Part shown: positions 25,372 through 34,837 of the stretch, one piece after another
How positions within the stretch are numbered: position 1 is the first letter of the stretch
Layout: each line of letters starts with the position of its first letter
From: Paraburkholderia saeva
GTDB taxonomy: Bacteria; Pseudomonadota; Gammaproteobacteria; Burkholderiales; Burkholderiaceae
DNA length: 64,000 nt
Reading direction: 5' to 3'
Assembly: GCF_907164555.1 (NCBI RefSeq)
Contig: NZ_CAJQZC010000014.1
Span: forward strand, 1-64,000
The notes under the pieces: generated by a model
Database searches by the model: none
What the model saw: only the letters and a program-made list of their open reading frames with translations
Told to the model about the DNA's origin: nothing
Position numbers and translations under genes: made by a program

Positions 25372-28113
25372 ATGACCGTGCTCAACGACCGAACCCCCTT
25401 CTCTCGCGACGCCAGCCAGCTTCTGCAGCGGCTCAATCCATACTGCGCGAAAGCGCTCGAGGCCGCAGCAAGCCTGTGCCAGACACGCCTCGCGGACGAG
25501 ATCACGGTCGAGCACTGGCTGATCAAGCTGCTCGAAGCCGGGGACGGCGATATCCCAGCCATCATGAACCACTACGAACTGAACATCGACGCCGTGTGGG
25601 ATGTCCTGCTCAGGGCCATCGATCACACGCCCCGCAACCTGCGCGGCCGCCCCAGCCTCTCTCCGCAGCTGGCTGTCGTCGTCCAGGATGCCTGGTTTCA
25701 TGCGTCGACCCACGCTGATCGCGGCGATCATGGAAGCGATCCGGCCATCCGCTCCGGTCACGTCCTGCAGGCCATCGTCGAGGCGCCGCATGTCCTTCGC
25801 GCGACCAATGCCTGGCAACTGCTGTCGGTGAGCCCCACACAGATCGAACGCCTGCTGCCGCGCCTCGGGCGGCGAACCAGCGAGAACCACCCGCAGGAGC
25901 CGGAAGCACGTTCGGAACGCACCGCTATCCCGGCGCACAGCGGCGCCGTCGAACGCGCGCCGGAAGGCAATATTGCCCAGGCAACAAGGCGCAATGTTGA
26001 AGGCGACGCGCTCGCCCGTTTCGCGATCGACATCACGGCGAAGGCGCGTGAGGGAAAGATCGACCCCGTGTTTGGGCGGGATCGCGAGATCCAGCAGATG
26101 GTCGACGTGCTCGCGCGGCGCCGCAAGAACAACCCCATCCTCGTAGGCGAGCCGGGCGTGGGCAAGACCGCGCTCGTTGAAGGCCTCGCGCTGCGCGTAG
26201 CCGTCGGCACCGTACCGAACGTGATCCGCGATGTGCGCATCCTCACGCTCGATCTGGGCCTGCTGCAGGCCGGTGCGGGCGTGAAGGGCGAATTCGAGCA
26301 GCGCCTGAAGAACGTCATCGACGAGGTCCAGGCGTCGCCCGAACCGGTCCTGCTGTTCATCGACGAGGCGCACACGCTGATCGGCGCGGGCAACGCGGCC
26401 GGCGGCGCCGACGCCGCCAACCTGCTCAAGCCGGCGCTGGCGCGCGGCGAACTGCGCACGATCGCCGCGACGACCTGGTCGGAATACAAGGAATACTTCG
26501 AGCGTGATGCCGCGCTCGAGCGGCGCTTCCAGATGATCAAGGTTGACGAGCCCGATGATGCGGCCGCCTGCCTGATGCTGCGCGGCCTCAAGGAGCGCTA
26601 CGCGGCTTATCACAACGTCCACATCCGTGACGAGGCGCTGGTGGCCGCCGTGATGCTCTCGCGCCGCTATATCCCGGCGCGACAGTTGCCGGACAAGGCG
26701 GTGGACCTGATCGATACGGCAGCCGCCCGCGTTCGCATGGGTCTTGAGTCGCATCCGGCGGAACTGCAGCGCGCGCAGGCTGCCGTCGCCGCACTCGAAC
26801 TGGAACGCGCCACGGTCGATGCGGATAAGCGTGCTGGTATCGAGGACGCACCGGCACGGCGCGACGCACTCGATGCAGCGCTCGTGCGTGCCAGGGGCGA
26901 GATGGAAGAACTGCGGGCACGTTACGCGCTTGAACTGCGACTCGTCGGCGCATTGCATGAGCAGCGCGACACCGATCCAGCCACGCGTGATGGAGCATCG
27001 TTCGCCGCAGCACGGCAGGCGCTGGCTAGCGCCCAGGGCAAGACGCCACTGATCTTCGCCGACGTCGACGCCCAGGCGATCGCGCGCGTGGTGGCCGAAT
27101 GGACCGGCATACCGGTCGGCAATCTCCTCGAAGATGAGCTGCAGGGCCTGCTTACCCTGGAAGACCAGCTCGCGAAGCGCGTGGTTGCCCAGGACGACGC
27201 GCTGGCTGCACTTGCAGAAAGCCTTCGCACCGCAAAGGCCGGCCTGAAGAACGAACACACGCCACTCGGCGTATTCCTGCTCTCGGGTCCCTCGGGCGTC
27301 GGCAAGACGGAAACCGCGCTCGCCCTCGCGGACCTGCTCTTTGGGGGCGAAGCCGCCCTCACGACGATCAACATGTCGGAGTACCAGGAATCGCACACCG
27401 TATCGCAGCTGAAGGGCTCGCCGCCGGGCTATGTCGGCTACGGCCGCGGCGGCATCCTGACAGAAGCCGTGCGCCAGCGCCCATACAGCGTTGTGCTGCT
27501 CGATGAAGTGGAAAAGGCTCACCGTGATGTGCTGGACATCTTCTATCAGGTCTTTGACCGCGGCGCGATGCGCGATGGCGAAGGACGTGAGATCGACTTC
27601 CGCAACTGCGTGATCCTCATGACGTCCAATCTCGGCAGCGCCCGGATTGACGAGGTTACGACCGACAGTCCGGATATCGCACAGGCTGCGCTCCTCGAAG
27701 CCATCCATCCGCAGCTCGTTGCACATTTCCAGCCCGCGCTGCTCGCACGCTTCCAGACGCTGGTGTACCGGCCGCTTGACGTGACCGCGCTCGCCGCCAT
27801 CGTGCGCCTGAAGCTTGAGAAGGTCGCCGAACGCCTGCGCCGGCAGCACGGTGTCGAGCTGGTCTGCGACGACTCGCTCATCGGCGCAATGGCCGAACTG
27901 TGTCTGGCGCGCGAATCCGGCGCGCGCAATGTGGATGCGTTCCTCAACCAGCGCATCCTGCCGTCGGTTTCCCGTGAACTGCTCATGCGTATGGCGGCAG
28001 GCAGCCCGCCCGCGAAGATTCTGCTGTCCAGCTCAGCCGACGGCAATCTGACGATCGACTTCGTCGATCAGGGCGAGCCAGTCGCAACTGCGGCAGAAGT
28101 TGCAACCGCCTGA
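25372..28113 (+). CDS. clpV: Type VI secretion ATPase ClpV (TssH)
   Basis: A 913-residue AAA+ disaggregase that takes apart the contracted sheath. The N-terminal double Clp repeat (residues 1-160) is followed by the first Walker A GEPGVGKT near 260, the second domain with GPSGVGKTE near 640, and MSEYQESHTVSQLKGSPPGYVGYG near 670. The middle region with ELQRAQAAVAALE forms the coiled coil. The start at ATG 25372 opens MTVLNDRTPFSRDASQLLQ as in other ClpV; the earlier frame start at 25222 runs through the terminator and is rejected. The gene is intact although its sheath substrate genes are not in this locus. Confidence 0.93.
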   Translation: MTVLNDRTPFSRDASQLLQRLNPYCAKALEAAASLCQTRLADEITVEHWLIKLLEAGDGDIPAIMNHYELNIDAVWDVLLRAIDHTPRNLRGRPSLSPQLAVVVQDAWFHASTHADRGDHGSDPAIRSGHVLQAIVEAPHVLRATNAWQLLSVSPTQIERLLPRLGRRTSENHPQEPEARSERTAIPAHSGAVERAPEGNIAQATRRNVEGDALARFAIDITAKAREGKIDPVFGRDREIQQMVDVLARRRKNNPILVGEPGVGKTALVEGLALRVAVGTVPNVIRDVRILTLDLGLLQAGAGVKGEFEQRLKNVIDEVQASPEPVLLFIDEAHTLIGAGNAAGGADAANLLKPALARGELRTIAATTWSEYKEYFERDAALERRFQMIKVDEPDDAAACLMLRGLKERYAAYHNVHIRDEALVAAVMLSRRYIPARQLPDKAVDLIDTAAARVRMGLESHPAELQRAQAAVAALELERATVDADKRAGIEDAPARRDALDAALVRARGEMEELRARYALELRLVGALHEQRDTDPATRDGASFAAARQALASAQGKTPLIFADVDAQAIARVVAEWTGIPVGNLLEDELQGLLTLEDQLAKRVVAQDDALAALAESLRTAKAGLKNEHTPLGVFLLSGPSGVGKTETALALADLLFGGEAALTTINMSEYQESHTVSQLKGSPPGYVGYGRGGILTEAVRQRPYSVVLLDEVEKAHRDVLDIFYQVFDRGAMRDGEGREIDFRNCVILMTSNLGSARIDEVTTDSPDIAQAALLEAIHPQLVAHFQPALLARFQTLVYRPLDVTALAAIVRLKLEKVAERLRRQHGVELVCDDSLIGAMAELCLARESGARNVDAFLNQRILPSVSRELLMRMAAGSPPAKILLSSSADGNLTIDFVDQGEPVATAAEVATA

Positions 28114-28864
28114 GGGCAACAGGACCATGCCGGCGCAGCCGTTCCATCACGGTCTGCCGGCCGTCCGCATGACTCGCAAAACGAACTACGTGAAACGACG
28201 TTACATCGCAGCCGGAATAATCTTCGGCCTGCTGTCAGTACTGGACTCGCGGCCAGGCAACCTGATGCCTCCGTCAACCGAACCGTGTACAGCGCTGGAA
28301 CGCGTGGACAGGACGCGATTACTCCAGCATGTCTTTTCCCGGCTTTGGAATGCACCTTCATCAGCGGAAAAGTGGCTGGCTCTCGTAGCCGGTGTTTTTT
28401 GCGTGCATTGTCTGGCCCTTTAAATTCAGAAACGTTTCGCTTTTTTCTGAGGATTGGGGAGAGCCGCGCCAGTCAGCCTTTGCGGGCGCCCCTTTTATTT
28501 TGATCTTTGTGTCCAGTGCCTTGTTCGCGCTGCGGAGCGGCTTCGACTGAGCGTGCGCCAGGTAGAACGCCTGGTGTTGCGCTCCAAGGCTGCGGGTGTC
28601 GCCGACCTCGAGCGTGAAACTTCCTGGGGGCGGACAACCAGCAAAAGCTGGGCGTTATGGCCCTCAGGCGCCCAGTTCTCTTGCCACGGGTTTTGCGTTG
28701 CCCAATAATGACGCACGCTTCTTTGAACGTTGCTATCCGTGTGGGGTATTCCATTCGTCTCGTGGCAAACGTAACGCTCCTGATACATGTCGGGACCCGC
28801 GCCAGATCCGACCCGAACCTTCCGCCCGATTAGCTGTACCGGGCAGCCTTACGGGAAAACAGCC
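28114..28864. other. Gene-poor stretch after clpV
   Basis: About 750 bases hold no intact gene. Short frames such as 28100-28423 have no recognisable features and poor codon use. The only protein-like signal is the helix-turn-helix remnant at 28520-28621. The stretch ends with the exbB ribosome-binding site GGGAA at 28853. Confidence 0.5.
28520..28621 (+). pseudogene. Possible transposase N-terminal HTH remnant
   Basis: The plus strand reads RAAERLRLSVRQVERLVLRS followed by KAAGVADL, which looks like the N-terminal helix-turn-helix of ISNCY-type transposases. There is no start codon close by and the frame soon breaks. It may belong to the same element type as the remnants at 2-133 and 13960-14313, here as an N-terminal piece. 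Confidence 0.35.
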
Positions 28865-29629
28865 ATGCAACACTACGGCATGGAAAATGTATGGGAACAG
28901 GGAGATGTCGTCACGCGCGGCATCGTGCTCGCGCTCATCGTCTTGGCGCTGCTTTCCTGGACCGTCATTGCGCTAAAGCTATGGGATGTCGTGCGGGTCA
29001 GGCGCATGACCCGGGATGCCGAACGACTATTCTGGCATTCCGACAGCTTTCACGAAGGGCTGGAAAAACTCGGAGACGAGGCTTCGCCCTCTTCCAGCAA
29101 TCCATTCGCTGCGCTTGCTCTCACCGGCCACGAGGCGGCTGACCATCATCGGACACTCATTCATCTGCACGGCCGCCTGAACATGTCGGACTGGATCGCG
29201 CGCTGTCTGGGCGAGACCGTCGACGAGACAGCTTCGGATTTGCAGCGTGGACTGGCGATGCTCGCGTCGATCGGCAGCACCGGACCTTTCGTCGGCCTGT
29301 TTGGCACAGTCTGGGGCATCTATCACGCGCTTCTTGCCATCGGGGTAGCAGGCGAAGCGAGGGTCGATCAGGTGGCAGGACCCATCGGCGAATCGCTGAT
29401 CATGACCGCCTGCGGTCTGTTCGTCGCCATTCCCGCCGTGCTCGGGTACAACGCGCTAACGCGTGCCAATGCGGCCATCCTGACCTCGCTGAACCGCTTT
29501 TCGCACGCCCTTCACGCGTATTTCGTGACCGGCTCGCTGGCGTCACCCGGAACGACGATGGGGCCTCAAGTCACGCCTGACGACGCACCCCCAGTTCAAG
29601 CCGACGATAGCGAACTCGGGTTGCAATGA
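28865..29629 (+). CDS. exbB: ExbB/TolQ/MotA family proton channel protein
   Basis: A 254-residue inner-membrane protein. The first membrane helix (residues 18-40) reads IVLALIVLALLSWTVIALKLW. The two later helices lie in the conserved block LAMLASIGSTGPFVGLFGTVWGIYHALLAIG near residues 140-170, and IGESLIMTACGLFVAIPAVLGYN near 182-204. Together with ExbD it would convert proton-motive force into energy for TonB-dependent uptake. No exbD or tonB follows; the next coding trace is a broken siderophore ABC ATPase. It is probably what is left of an iron or haem uptake locus. Confidence 0.88.
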   Translation: MQHYGMENVWEQGDVVTRGIVLALIVLALLSWTVIALKLWDVVRVRRMTRDAERLFWHSDSFHEGLEKLGDEASPSSSNPFAALALTGHEAADHHRTLIHLHGRLNMSDWIARCLGETVDETASDLQRGLAMLASIGSTGPFVGLFGTVWGIYHALLAIGVAGEARVDQVAGPIGESLIMTACGLFVAIPAVLGYNALTRANAAILTSLNRFSHALHAYFVTGSLASPGTTMGPQVTPDDAPPVQADDSELGLQ

Positions 29630-29704
29630 GTCTGCTATCGGCATGGCATGCACGAGCAGCGGTTCAATTGCATATGTGCGAAAGCGGCCCGCTGAATCAC
29701 GCGG

Positions 29705-30074
29705 TCAGTGTGCGAACGTGAGAGGCGCGCCTCCGTGCGGATGCGGGATGACGCCCATAGGTATGCCGTAGATCTGCTCGAGTGCATCCTGACGTAGCAA
29801 TTCGGCTGGCGGGCCGGCCATCAGCAGCCGGCCCCTTTGAGCGCGATCAGGTCATCGCAGAACCGCCCGCCATGTTGATGTCGTGCAGCACGACGACCAC
29901 GCTCAAGCCGCGTTTTTCACTCAGCGAGCGCACGAGGCTCAGCACTTCGATCTGATGCGCAATATCCAGCGCGGAAATCGGTTCGTCGAGCAACAGACAG
30001 TCGCTATCCTGCGCGACCAGCATCGCGAGCCACACACGCTGGCGCTCGCCATCCCGAATCTCCGGAGCGGACAT
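29705..30074 (-). pseudogene. Iron-siderophore ABC transporter ATPase, C-terminal remnant
   Basis: The minus strand gives GERQRVWLAMLVAQDSDCLL then LDEPISALDIAHQIEVLSLV, that is part of the ABC signature region, Walker B and D-loop of a FepC/FhuC-type ATPase. After HDINMA the frame changes: FCDDLIAL, GRLLMAGPPAELL and IYGIPMGVIPHPHGGAPLTF follow in other frames up to a stop at 29705. Walker A and the N-terminal half are missing. It is a decayed gene, and with exbB it points to a lost iron uptake system. Confidence 0.75.
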
Positions 30075-30094
30075 GAAGTGATTGCCACCCCGTA

Positions 30095-30580
30095 TTACGC
30101 CGTGTCTTCGAGAAAGTCAGTAATCGCATCACGACCCGGCGCGATGCCTTTCAATTGCAGAACGGCGCCAGCGTTGCCCCGATGATAGGTTCCATGCAGG
30201 CATACATGCAGGATGATCTCGCCCCGGCGCATGCGCGCCGGCTTTCCGCTGGTGAAGACAAAATCGACAGGCTGTTCGAAATCGCTTTCCGTCAAGCTAT
30301 CCACATAGTTCGCGTACCAGTCGTCGACTTCGCGCGCACTCCCCTCAAGCATCTCGAGTTGCGGCAAGCTCTCCGATCGCGGCGCCTGAAACGTGTGCGA
30401 CAGTCCCTGCAGGTGATGCTGAAAGATTCTGTCGACCACATGGATATGGTCGAGGATGCGGAGCATGATTGACGCATCCTCACTGCCCAGCCGGTCGAAA
30501 TTCCGGGTGACAGCATCATAGAGGCCCCGATCGGCCCATCGCTTGATGGCAACAAGTTTTGAGTAAGGCTGATAGATCAC
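30095..30580 (-). CDS. DinB family protein
   Basis: A 161-residue four-helix-bundle protein of the DinB/YfiT type. The metal-binding histidines lie in ILDHIHVVDRIFQHHL near residues 42-57 and in LHVCLHGTYHRGN near 125-137. Such proteins are often metal-dependent thiol transferases or of unknown function. I take GTG 30580 as the start because AAGGAG lies ten bases upstream; the longer frame from 30628 has no such site. It is divergent from the TetR gene, which is its likely repressor. Confidence 0.85.
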   Translation of the reverse strand: MIYQPYSKLVAIKRWADRGLYDAVTRNFDRLGSEDASIMLRILDHIHVVDRIFQHHLQGLSHTFQAPRSESLPQLEMLEGSAREVDDWYANYVDSLTESDFEQPVDFVFTSGKPARMRRGEIILHVCLHGTYHRGNAGAVLQLKGIAPGRDAITDFLEDTA

Positions 30581-30669
30581 GGGACGTCTCCTTTCGTCAT
30601 CAAAGGTTGCGATGTGCGTTCGATCCACGTCGGCTGCTTCGTAGAAATCGACTCACCAGATGCATAATA

Positions 30670-30701
30670 CGAGTGATGACTCGCATTCACCTACTCGCAT
30701 T
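30670..30701. promoter_or_regulatory. Candidate TetR operator between dinB-like and tetR genes
   Basis: CGAGT-GATG-ACTCG (30670-30683) is a perfect inverted repeat, and ACTCGCATT is repeated directly at 30679 and 30693. It lies fourteen bases before the TetR start in the divergent promoter, the usual place for a TetR-family operator. Confidence 0.5.
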
Positions 30702-30714
30702 TGGAGCGTGAAAA

Positions 30715-31338
30715 ATGGCGCGAAAACCGCTTACCAAACCCCGTAAACACGCCTCTCAGGAGAGATCGCGCGTGACGGTCGATGCCTTGATTGAAGCGAC
30801 AGCTCGCATTCTGGTCCGGGATGGCTTCGATAAAGCCAGCACGAACCGTATTGCGGAAAAGGCGGGCGTGAGCGTTGGCTCGCTCTACCAGTATTTCCCA
30901 TCCAAAGAGGCGCTCGTTACCGCCGTCATCGAGCGCCACAGTCAGGAGCTCATGCAGGTCGTACGTGACGCGCTCGCTGACGCTGCAACACTCCCGATGG
31001 AACAGGCGGTGCGCGTGCTTGTCAACGCAGCGATCGAGGCGCATCGCATCGATCCCGAGCTACATCGCGTGCTTGCGGAGCAGATTCCGCGCACAGGAAG
31101 ACCTGAAAATACCGAGGTCTTGAGTGGGGAAACCTACGCCCTGTTCAGGGCCTACCTCGAGGCCCATTGTGAGGAGTTTCGCGCAGTCGACCTGGGGCTT
31201 GCGGCGTTTGTGTGCGTGACGTCAATAGAGGCGCTGACGCATACGGCAGTTGTGCACCATTCTGAAAGTCTCTCAAACGAAGCGTTTGAAGTCCTCATCG
31301 ACGAAGCCACACGCCTCATAGTCCGGTATTTGCAGTAA
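30715..31338 (+). CDS. TetR family transcriptional regulator
   Basis: A 207-residue regulator. The N-terminal DNA-binding domain has VDALIEATARILVRDGFDKAS followed by TNRIAEKAGVSVGSLYQYFPSKEAL near residues 41-66, the classical TetR helix-turn-helix. The C-terminal ligand domain is helical and resembles the TetR_C_11 type. It opens with a basic stretch MARKPLTKPRKHAS. Divergent orientation suggests control of the DinB-like gene and of itself. Confidence 0.9.
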   Translation: MARKPLTKPRKHASQERSRVTVDALIEATARILVRDGFDKASTNRIAEKAGVSVGSLYQYFPSKEALVTAVIERHSQELMQVVRDALADAATLPMEQAVRVLVNAAIEAHRIDPELHRVLAEQIPRTGRPENTEVLSGETYALFRAYLEAHCEEFRAVDLGLAAFVCVTSIEALTHTAVVHHSESLSNEAFEVLIDEATRLIVRYLQ

Positions 31339-31493
31339 TCGCCGTGATTGACGAGTGAGCAGCGTGCACTTGCAATGGGTTTCGAGTGTTCCGACTACAA
31401 CGCGGGCGCTCAATACCCCAGATCATTGCGCTGGCGTTGTCTTTGGAGGAAAAGATCTGGGCGCGGCAAACGCAAAAAGAGCGCAAAAGTATC

Positions 31494-32138
31494 TCAGTTC
31501 TGGATGTTTTTCTCGCAATCCTCCCAGTACCTAAGCGGGTCGCGATGGTGTGGATAGTGCACGTTGAGCCACGCCGACAGTCTGACCCAGTCCGGATGGT
31601 TATTACCCGTTTGGGCAGACCAGATCGACGACCTCTCAAGAATCTGACCGTTCATGCGATCACGGATAACCAGGCTGCCCAGTCCGCTCGAACCGTTCGA
31701 TTGCGACTCAACCAGATACCGCGGCAGAATCCTCAGCTCAGCATCCTCGGCCCATCCGAACAGGGCGCGGACCACGCCGGAGGGATCCCGCAACTCTATG
31801 GGTCCGCTTGCCGGGCGAACGGCTGTCCAACCTTCAGGAAACTCCGTGACAACTTCGCTTTTGTCTTCCCTCACCCACTTCACGCGCCATGCCCTCGCCA
31901 TCGACTCACGCGTGCGGGATATGGATTCGTAGCCAGCAGGCAACTCGATCGCCATCGGAAGAGAAATAAGGTTGTCTTTCCAGAGTCTGGTTTGGTCGCC
32001 GACGCGCTCGATCACATCGAACGCACCTGCTTCGAATGGGTTTTCGGGTCGGCTCGATGCTCTCACGTTCCCTTGAGGCAGTCCCTCGAAAAGGCGCTCA
32101 GCATCATGGCGGGTCAGTTTCGTCTTTCCTTTTTTCAT
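31494..32138 (-). CDS. Hypothetical protein
   Basis: I do not recognise this 214-residue protein. It starts MKKGKTKLTRHDAERLFEGL and is hydrophilic, with a Trp-rich second half (FPEGWTAVRP, LFGWAEDAEL, YWEDCEKN). No signal peptide or membrane segment is seen. The frame is open further upstream through a SET-domain fragment, but ATG 32138 is the most natural start because the SET part lacks its own beginning. Codon use is less GC-biased than that of neighbours, which hints at transfer. It lies alone between the TetR and SDR genes. Confidence 0.55.
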   Translation of the reverse strand: MKKGKTKLTRHDAERLFEGLPQGNVRASSRPENPFEAGAFDVIERVGDQTRLWKDNLISLPMAIELPAGYESISRTRESMARAWRVKWVREDKSEVVTEFPEGWTAVRPASGPIELRDPSGVVRALFGWAEDAELRILPRYLVESQSNGSSGLGSLVIRDRMNGQILERSSIWSAQTGNNHPDWVRLSAWLNVHYPHHRDPLRYWEDCEKNIQN

Positions 32139-32222
32139 GGGTTTTTCCGCGCCTCGCGGACTCAAGAATATAGCGACAAGGGTTCGGCAACCATTTCGCA
32201 TCGACGTCGCGAAAGTGCCCGT

Positions 32223-32366
32223 CTCAAGCGGGAGCAGGTATTCGATGAATAGCTCTTCGCCTGCCCGGATTGGCCGGAGCGCACGCATGTAGATGCGGCC
32301 GGCGTCCTCAATTGTCTCGCAATTGGGTGCGCATGCGTGATTGAGCCATCGTACGCTATTGCCACC
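32223..32366 (-). pseudogene. SET-domain fragment
   Basis: After an in-frame TGA at 32369-32367 the minus strand reads GGNSVRWLNHACAPNCET, then IYMRALRPIRAGEELFIEYL. These are the paired hallmark motifs of the SET methyltransferase domain: RxxNHxCxPNC and GEELxxxY. The first half of the domain is missing and no start codon precedes the first motif. It therefore cannot be a working lysine methyltransferase as read. The frame runs on into the hypothetical protein at 31494-32138, so a fusion is possible. Confidence 0.65.
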
Positions 32367-32539
32367 TCAGCGACCATGTCGCCCGTTCATCCGCACCAGA
32401 AGGTTCAAGCCGCCGGCATACCCATTGATCCGTAGCCGACCAACGGGTTGACGATCAGGTAGCCATATATCGAGCGCACCTGGGCGCGGATGCTCAAGAT
32501 AGCGCGTCGATGGATGCGTCCGGTGCCGCACCCTGTTGC

Positions 32540-33301
32540 TCACTTGCCGCCCGTGACATCGAGAAACGTGCCGGTGATGAAGGAAGCCTCCGCGCTGGCC
32601 AGCCACAGGATCGCCCGCGCAACCTCTTCAGGTTGACCGCCTCTTCCCATCGGGATCGAGTCCTTGACGCGATCCACCCGTCCCGGCTCTCCGCCGCTGG
32701 CATGCATGTCGGTGTAGATGTGCCCGGGGCGAATGCAGTTGACGCGTATCCCATCCCGCGCGACTTCCCTGGCGAAGCCCGTCGTGAATGTCTCAAGTGC
32801 CCCCTTCGAGGCGGCATAGTCGACATATTCGTTTGGACTGCCGAGCCGGGCCGATGCCGATGAGACGTTGATCACAGCGCCACCTCGACCATTGTAACGA
32901 CGCGACATTCGCGTCACTGCCTGCTGCGCACAGAGCATAGGGCCTATCGAGTTGACTGCGAAGATACGCTGCATCCGCTCGAATTCGAAATCCTCCAGCC
33001 GGGACTGCTGCGCAATGATCGCAGCGTTATTCACCAATACATCGATCCGGCCGAACTCCCGGTCGATCGCGGCGAACAGCTGGGCGACCTGCTCTGGATC
33101 CGCGCTGTCTGCGCGCATGGGCAAAGCCCGGCGTCCGACAGCCTCCACATCGGCCGCCACCGCAAGAGCGGCAGGCTCGTTGGAGACGAAGCTTATCGCT
33201 ACATCGTAACCTTGTGCGGCAGCAAGCCGCGCAGTCGCCGCGCCTACGCCACGGGCCCCACCCGTTATCAGAATCAACGGGGCCTGCGGAACACTATTCA
33301 T
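32540..33301 (-). CDS. SDR family oxidoreductase
   Basis: A 253-residue short-chain dehydrogenase of the FabG-like branch. Cofactor loop ITGGARGVGAAT near residues 11-22, NNAA near 92, catalytic Ser in NVSSASARLG near 146 and YAASK near 161-165. The end reads SFITGTFLDVTGG. GGAGGT precedes ATG 33301 by seven bases. It lies 186 bases downstream of the MFS gene on the same strand and may be cotranscribed with it under the LysR gene at 34838. Confidence 0.88.
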   Translation of the reverse strand: MNSVPQAPLILITGGARGVGAATARLAAAQGYDVAISFVSNEPAALAVAADVEAVGRRALPMRADSADPEQVAQLFAAIDREFGRIDVLVNNAAIIAQQSRLEDFEFERMQRIFAVNSIGPMLCAQQAVTRMSRRYNGRGGAVINVSSASARLGSPNEYVDYAASKGALETFTTGFAREVARDGIRVNCIRPGHIYTDMHASGGEPGRVDRVKDSIPMGRGGQPEEVARAILWLASAEASFITGTFLDVTGGK

Positions 33302-33487
33302 TGAGTGAACCTCCGCGTGACGGTGAAGTAGCGATCCAGAGCGAGGCCGACCCGATGCTGGCGTCGCACTGCGTCGTGATTTCACGAATGCGCCGACGCA
33401 GGCGGGATGCCTGCGCTCAAGCGCCGACCTGTGTCGAAACCTGTCCTGGCTCGCCGGATAACAGACGAAGCGCGTCCCGGGTAAAGC

Positions 33488-34702
33488 TCATGTCGTGCGT
33501 AGATGCGAACGAAGGGCAAGCGCCAGTGGCAAGACGGCCAGCGCCGTGGCCGCAGTCGCAATAGTGGCACCGTGTACGCCGATCCGGTCGCCCAGAAAGC
33601 CGTAAGCAACCGGAGCGAGTGCGCCCGAAGCGATCGTGCCGGTATAAAAAAGCGCAAACGCCCGCTCGGTACGCTCGACCGAAGTCAGTTCGGGCACCGT
33701 TCCGTAGAGGACGGACGATGTGCCGTTGAGCATCACGCCAAGCAGCGGCAACAGGATCACAGCGGGCGTCAGTGGCAGCCAGATCACGGCAAGAATCAAC
33801 GCTGCCGTACCGCCTTCGGTTGCGAGCACAGTTCCGGTTACGCCGACGCGCGCGCCGAGCCAGCCACACACGAACTTGCCGGCCGCGCCACCGATGAAAA
33901 CGAGCGCGAGCGCCGTACCCATCATCGGTTGCGAGATGCCTTTCGTCTTGAGGAGAAACGGCAGGAAGGTCAACAGCCCCATACGCACGGCTGTGTCGAG
34001 CACGCCGATCGTGAACAGTAGTGAAAAGCCCGATCGCGATCCGTTGCTGTTCTGTCGCGACGTCTCCTCTATGGAAGGCTCGCCCCTCGGCACCGACGGG
34101 AGAAAAAGTGCAATCACTGCCGCGGCCAGAACGCCAACCGTCGACACAGCCCAAAGCGCGTGGCGCCACGGCATGATGGTTATCAGCAGCGAGATCGCCG
34201 CCGGCAGCACAGATTTTCCGAGGTCCCCCGAAAAATTGTAAACGCTGAGCGGCCCTCGAGCGTTGCGTCCATATACGCGCGAGACCGCGCCCGAGGCCAG
34301 CGGATGTTGCGTGCTTGAGCCGCTTCCAGAGATGGCGAGCGCGACGCATAAGCCCAACAGGGTTCCAGACATCCCTGCGAGTGCATAGCCCAGCGCGGCC
34401 AGCAGTGTGCCGAACGCAAGCGTCGAGCGCGTGCCCCATGCACGCGCGAGGCGCCCAGCGGGCAATTGCAGCGTCGCCATCGTGCCCGCATAGATGCCGC
34501 GCAGAATAGCCAGGGCACCGTAATTGAGTCCAAAATCCGCCTGCCAGACAGGAAGCAACGCGTAGATCATGTCGGTGTACCCGTCGTGCAGCGCGTGCGC
34601 CATACACGAGAGCCACAGTACGCGCGTGCGTGGAACGGAGGTCGGCTGGCCGGGGCCGTTGGCTACGCCCGCCGTTGGAGAAGAGAAATAGAAAGGTCTC
34701 AT
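33488..34702 (-). CDS. MFS transporter, Fsr-like
   Basis: A 404-residue permease with twelve predicted helices. AHALHDGYTDMIYALLPVWQ near residues 36-55 is a hallmark of the fosmidomycin-resistance (Fsr) group of efflux MFS proteins. LPAGRLARAWG is the motif A-like loop. It is divergent from a LysR gene, the usual arrangement for an inducible exporter. Substrate is not known. Confidence 0.87.
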   Translation of the reverse strand: MRPFYFSSPTAGVANGPGQPTSVPRTRVLWLSCMAHALHDGYTDMIYALLPVWQADFGLNYGALAILRGIYAGTMATLQLPAGRLARAWGTRSTLAFGTLLAALGYALAGMSGTLLGLCVALAISGSGSSTQHPLASGAVSRVYGRNARGPLSVYNFSGDLGKSVLPAAISLLITIMPWRHALWAVSTVGVLAAAVIALFLPSVPRGEPSIEETSRQNSNGSRSGFSLLFTIGVLDTAVRMGLLTFLPFLLKTKGISQPMMGTALALVFIGGAAGKFVCGWLGARVGVTGTVLATEGGTAALILAVIWLPLTPAVILLPLLGVMLNGTSSVLYGTVPELTSVERTERAFALFYTGTIASGALAPVAYGFLGDRIGVHGATIATAATALAVLPLALALRSHLRTT

Positions 34703-34837
34703 GGTTCAACCGGATCGCTCAGGCATGGGCGCCTGCCCCAGCTCGAGCGTTTGTTATAGAACACCCGTAGTCTAGGTTCGTCCAGAACGTGCCACAACTG
34801 ACGTAAAATTGAGTCAGCCGGGAGAAAAAGTCACGTT

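Noticed and set aside
25264..27849. Long open frame opposite clpV on the minus strand (861 codons)
   Set aside because: It mirrors clpV codons in a GC-rich genome and shows no family motif; a typical antisense shadow.
18925..28113. Calling the locus a complete type VI secretion system
   Set aside because: TssA, B, C, E, K, L and VgrG are not present and tssM is truncated.
28100..28423. 107-codon frame after clpV
   Set aside because: It begins inside clpV, lacks a binding site, and its composition is not protein-like; a lone hydrophobic patch is not enough.
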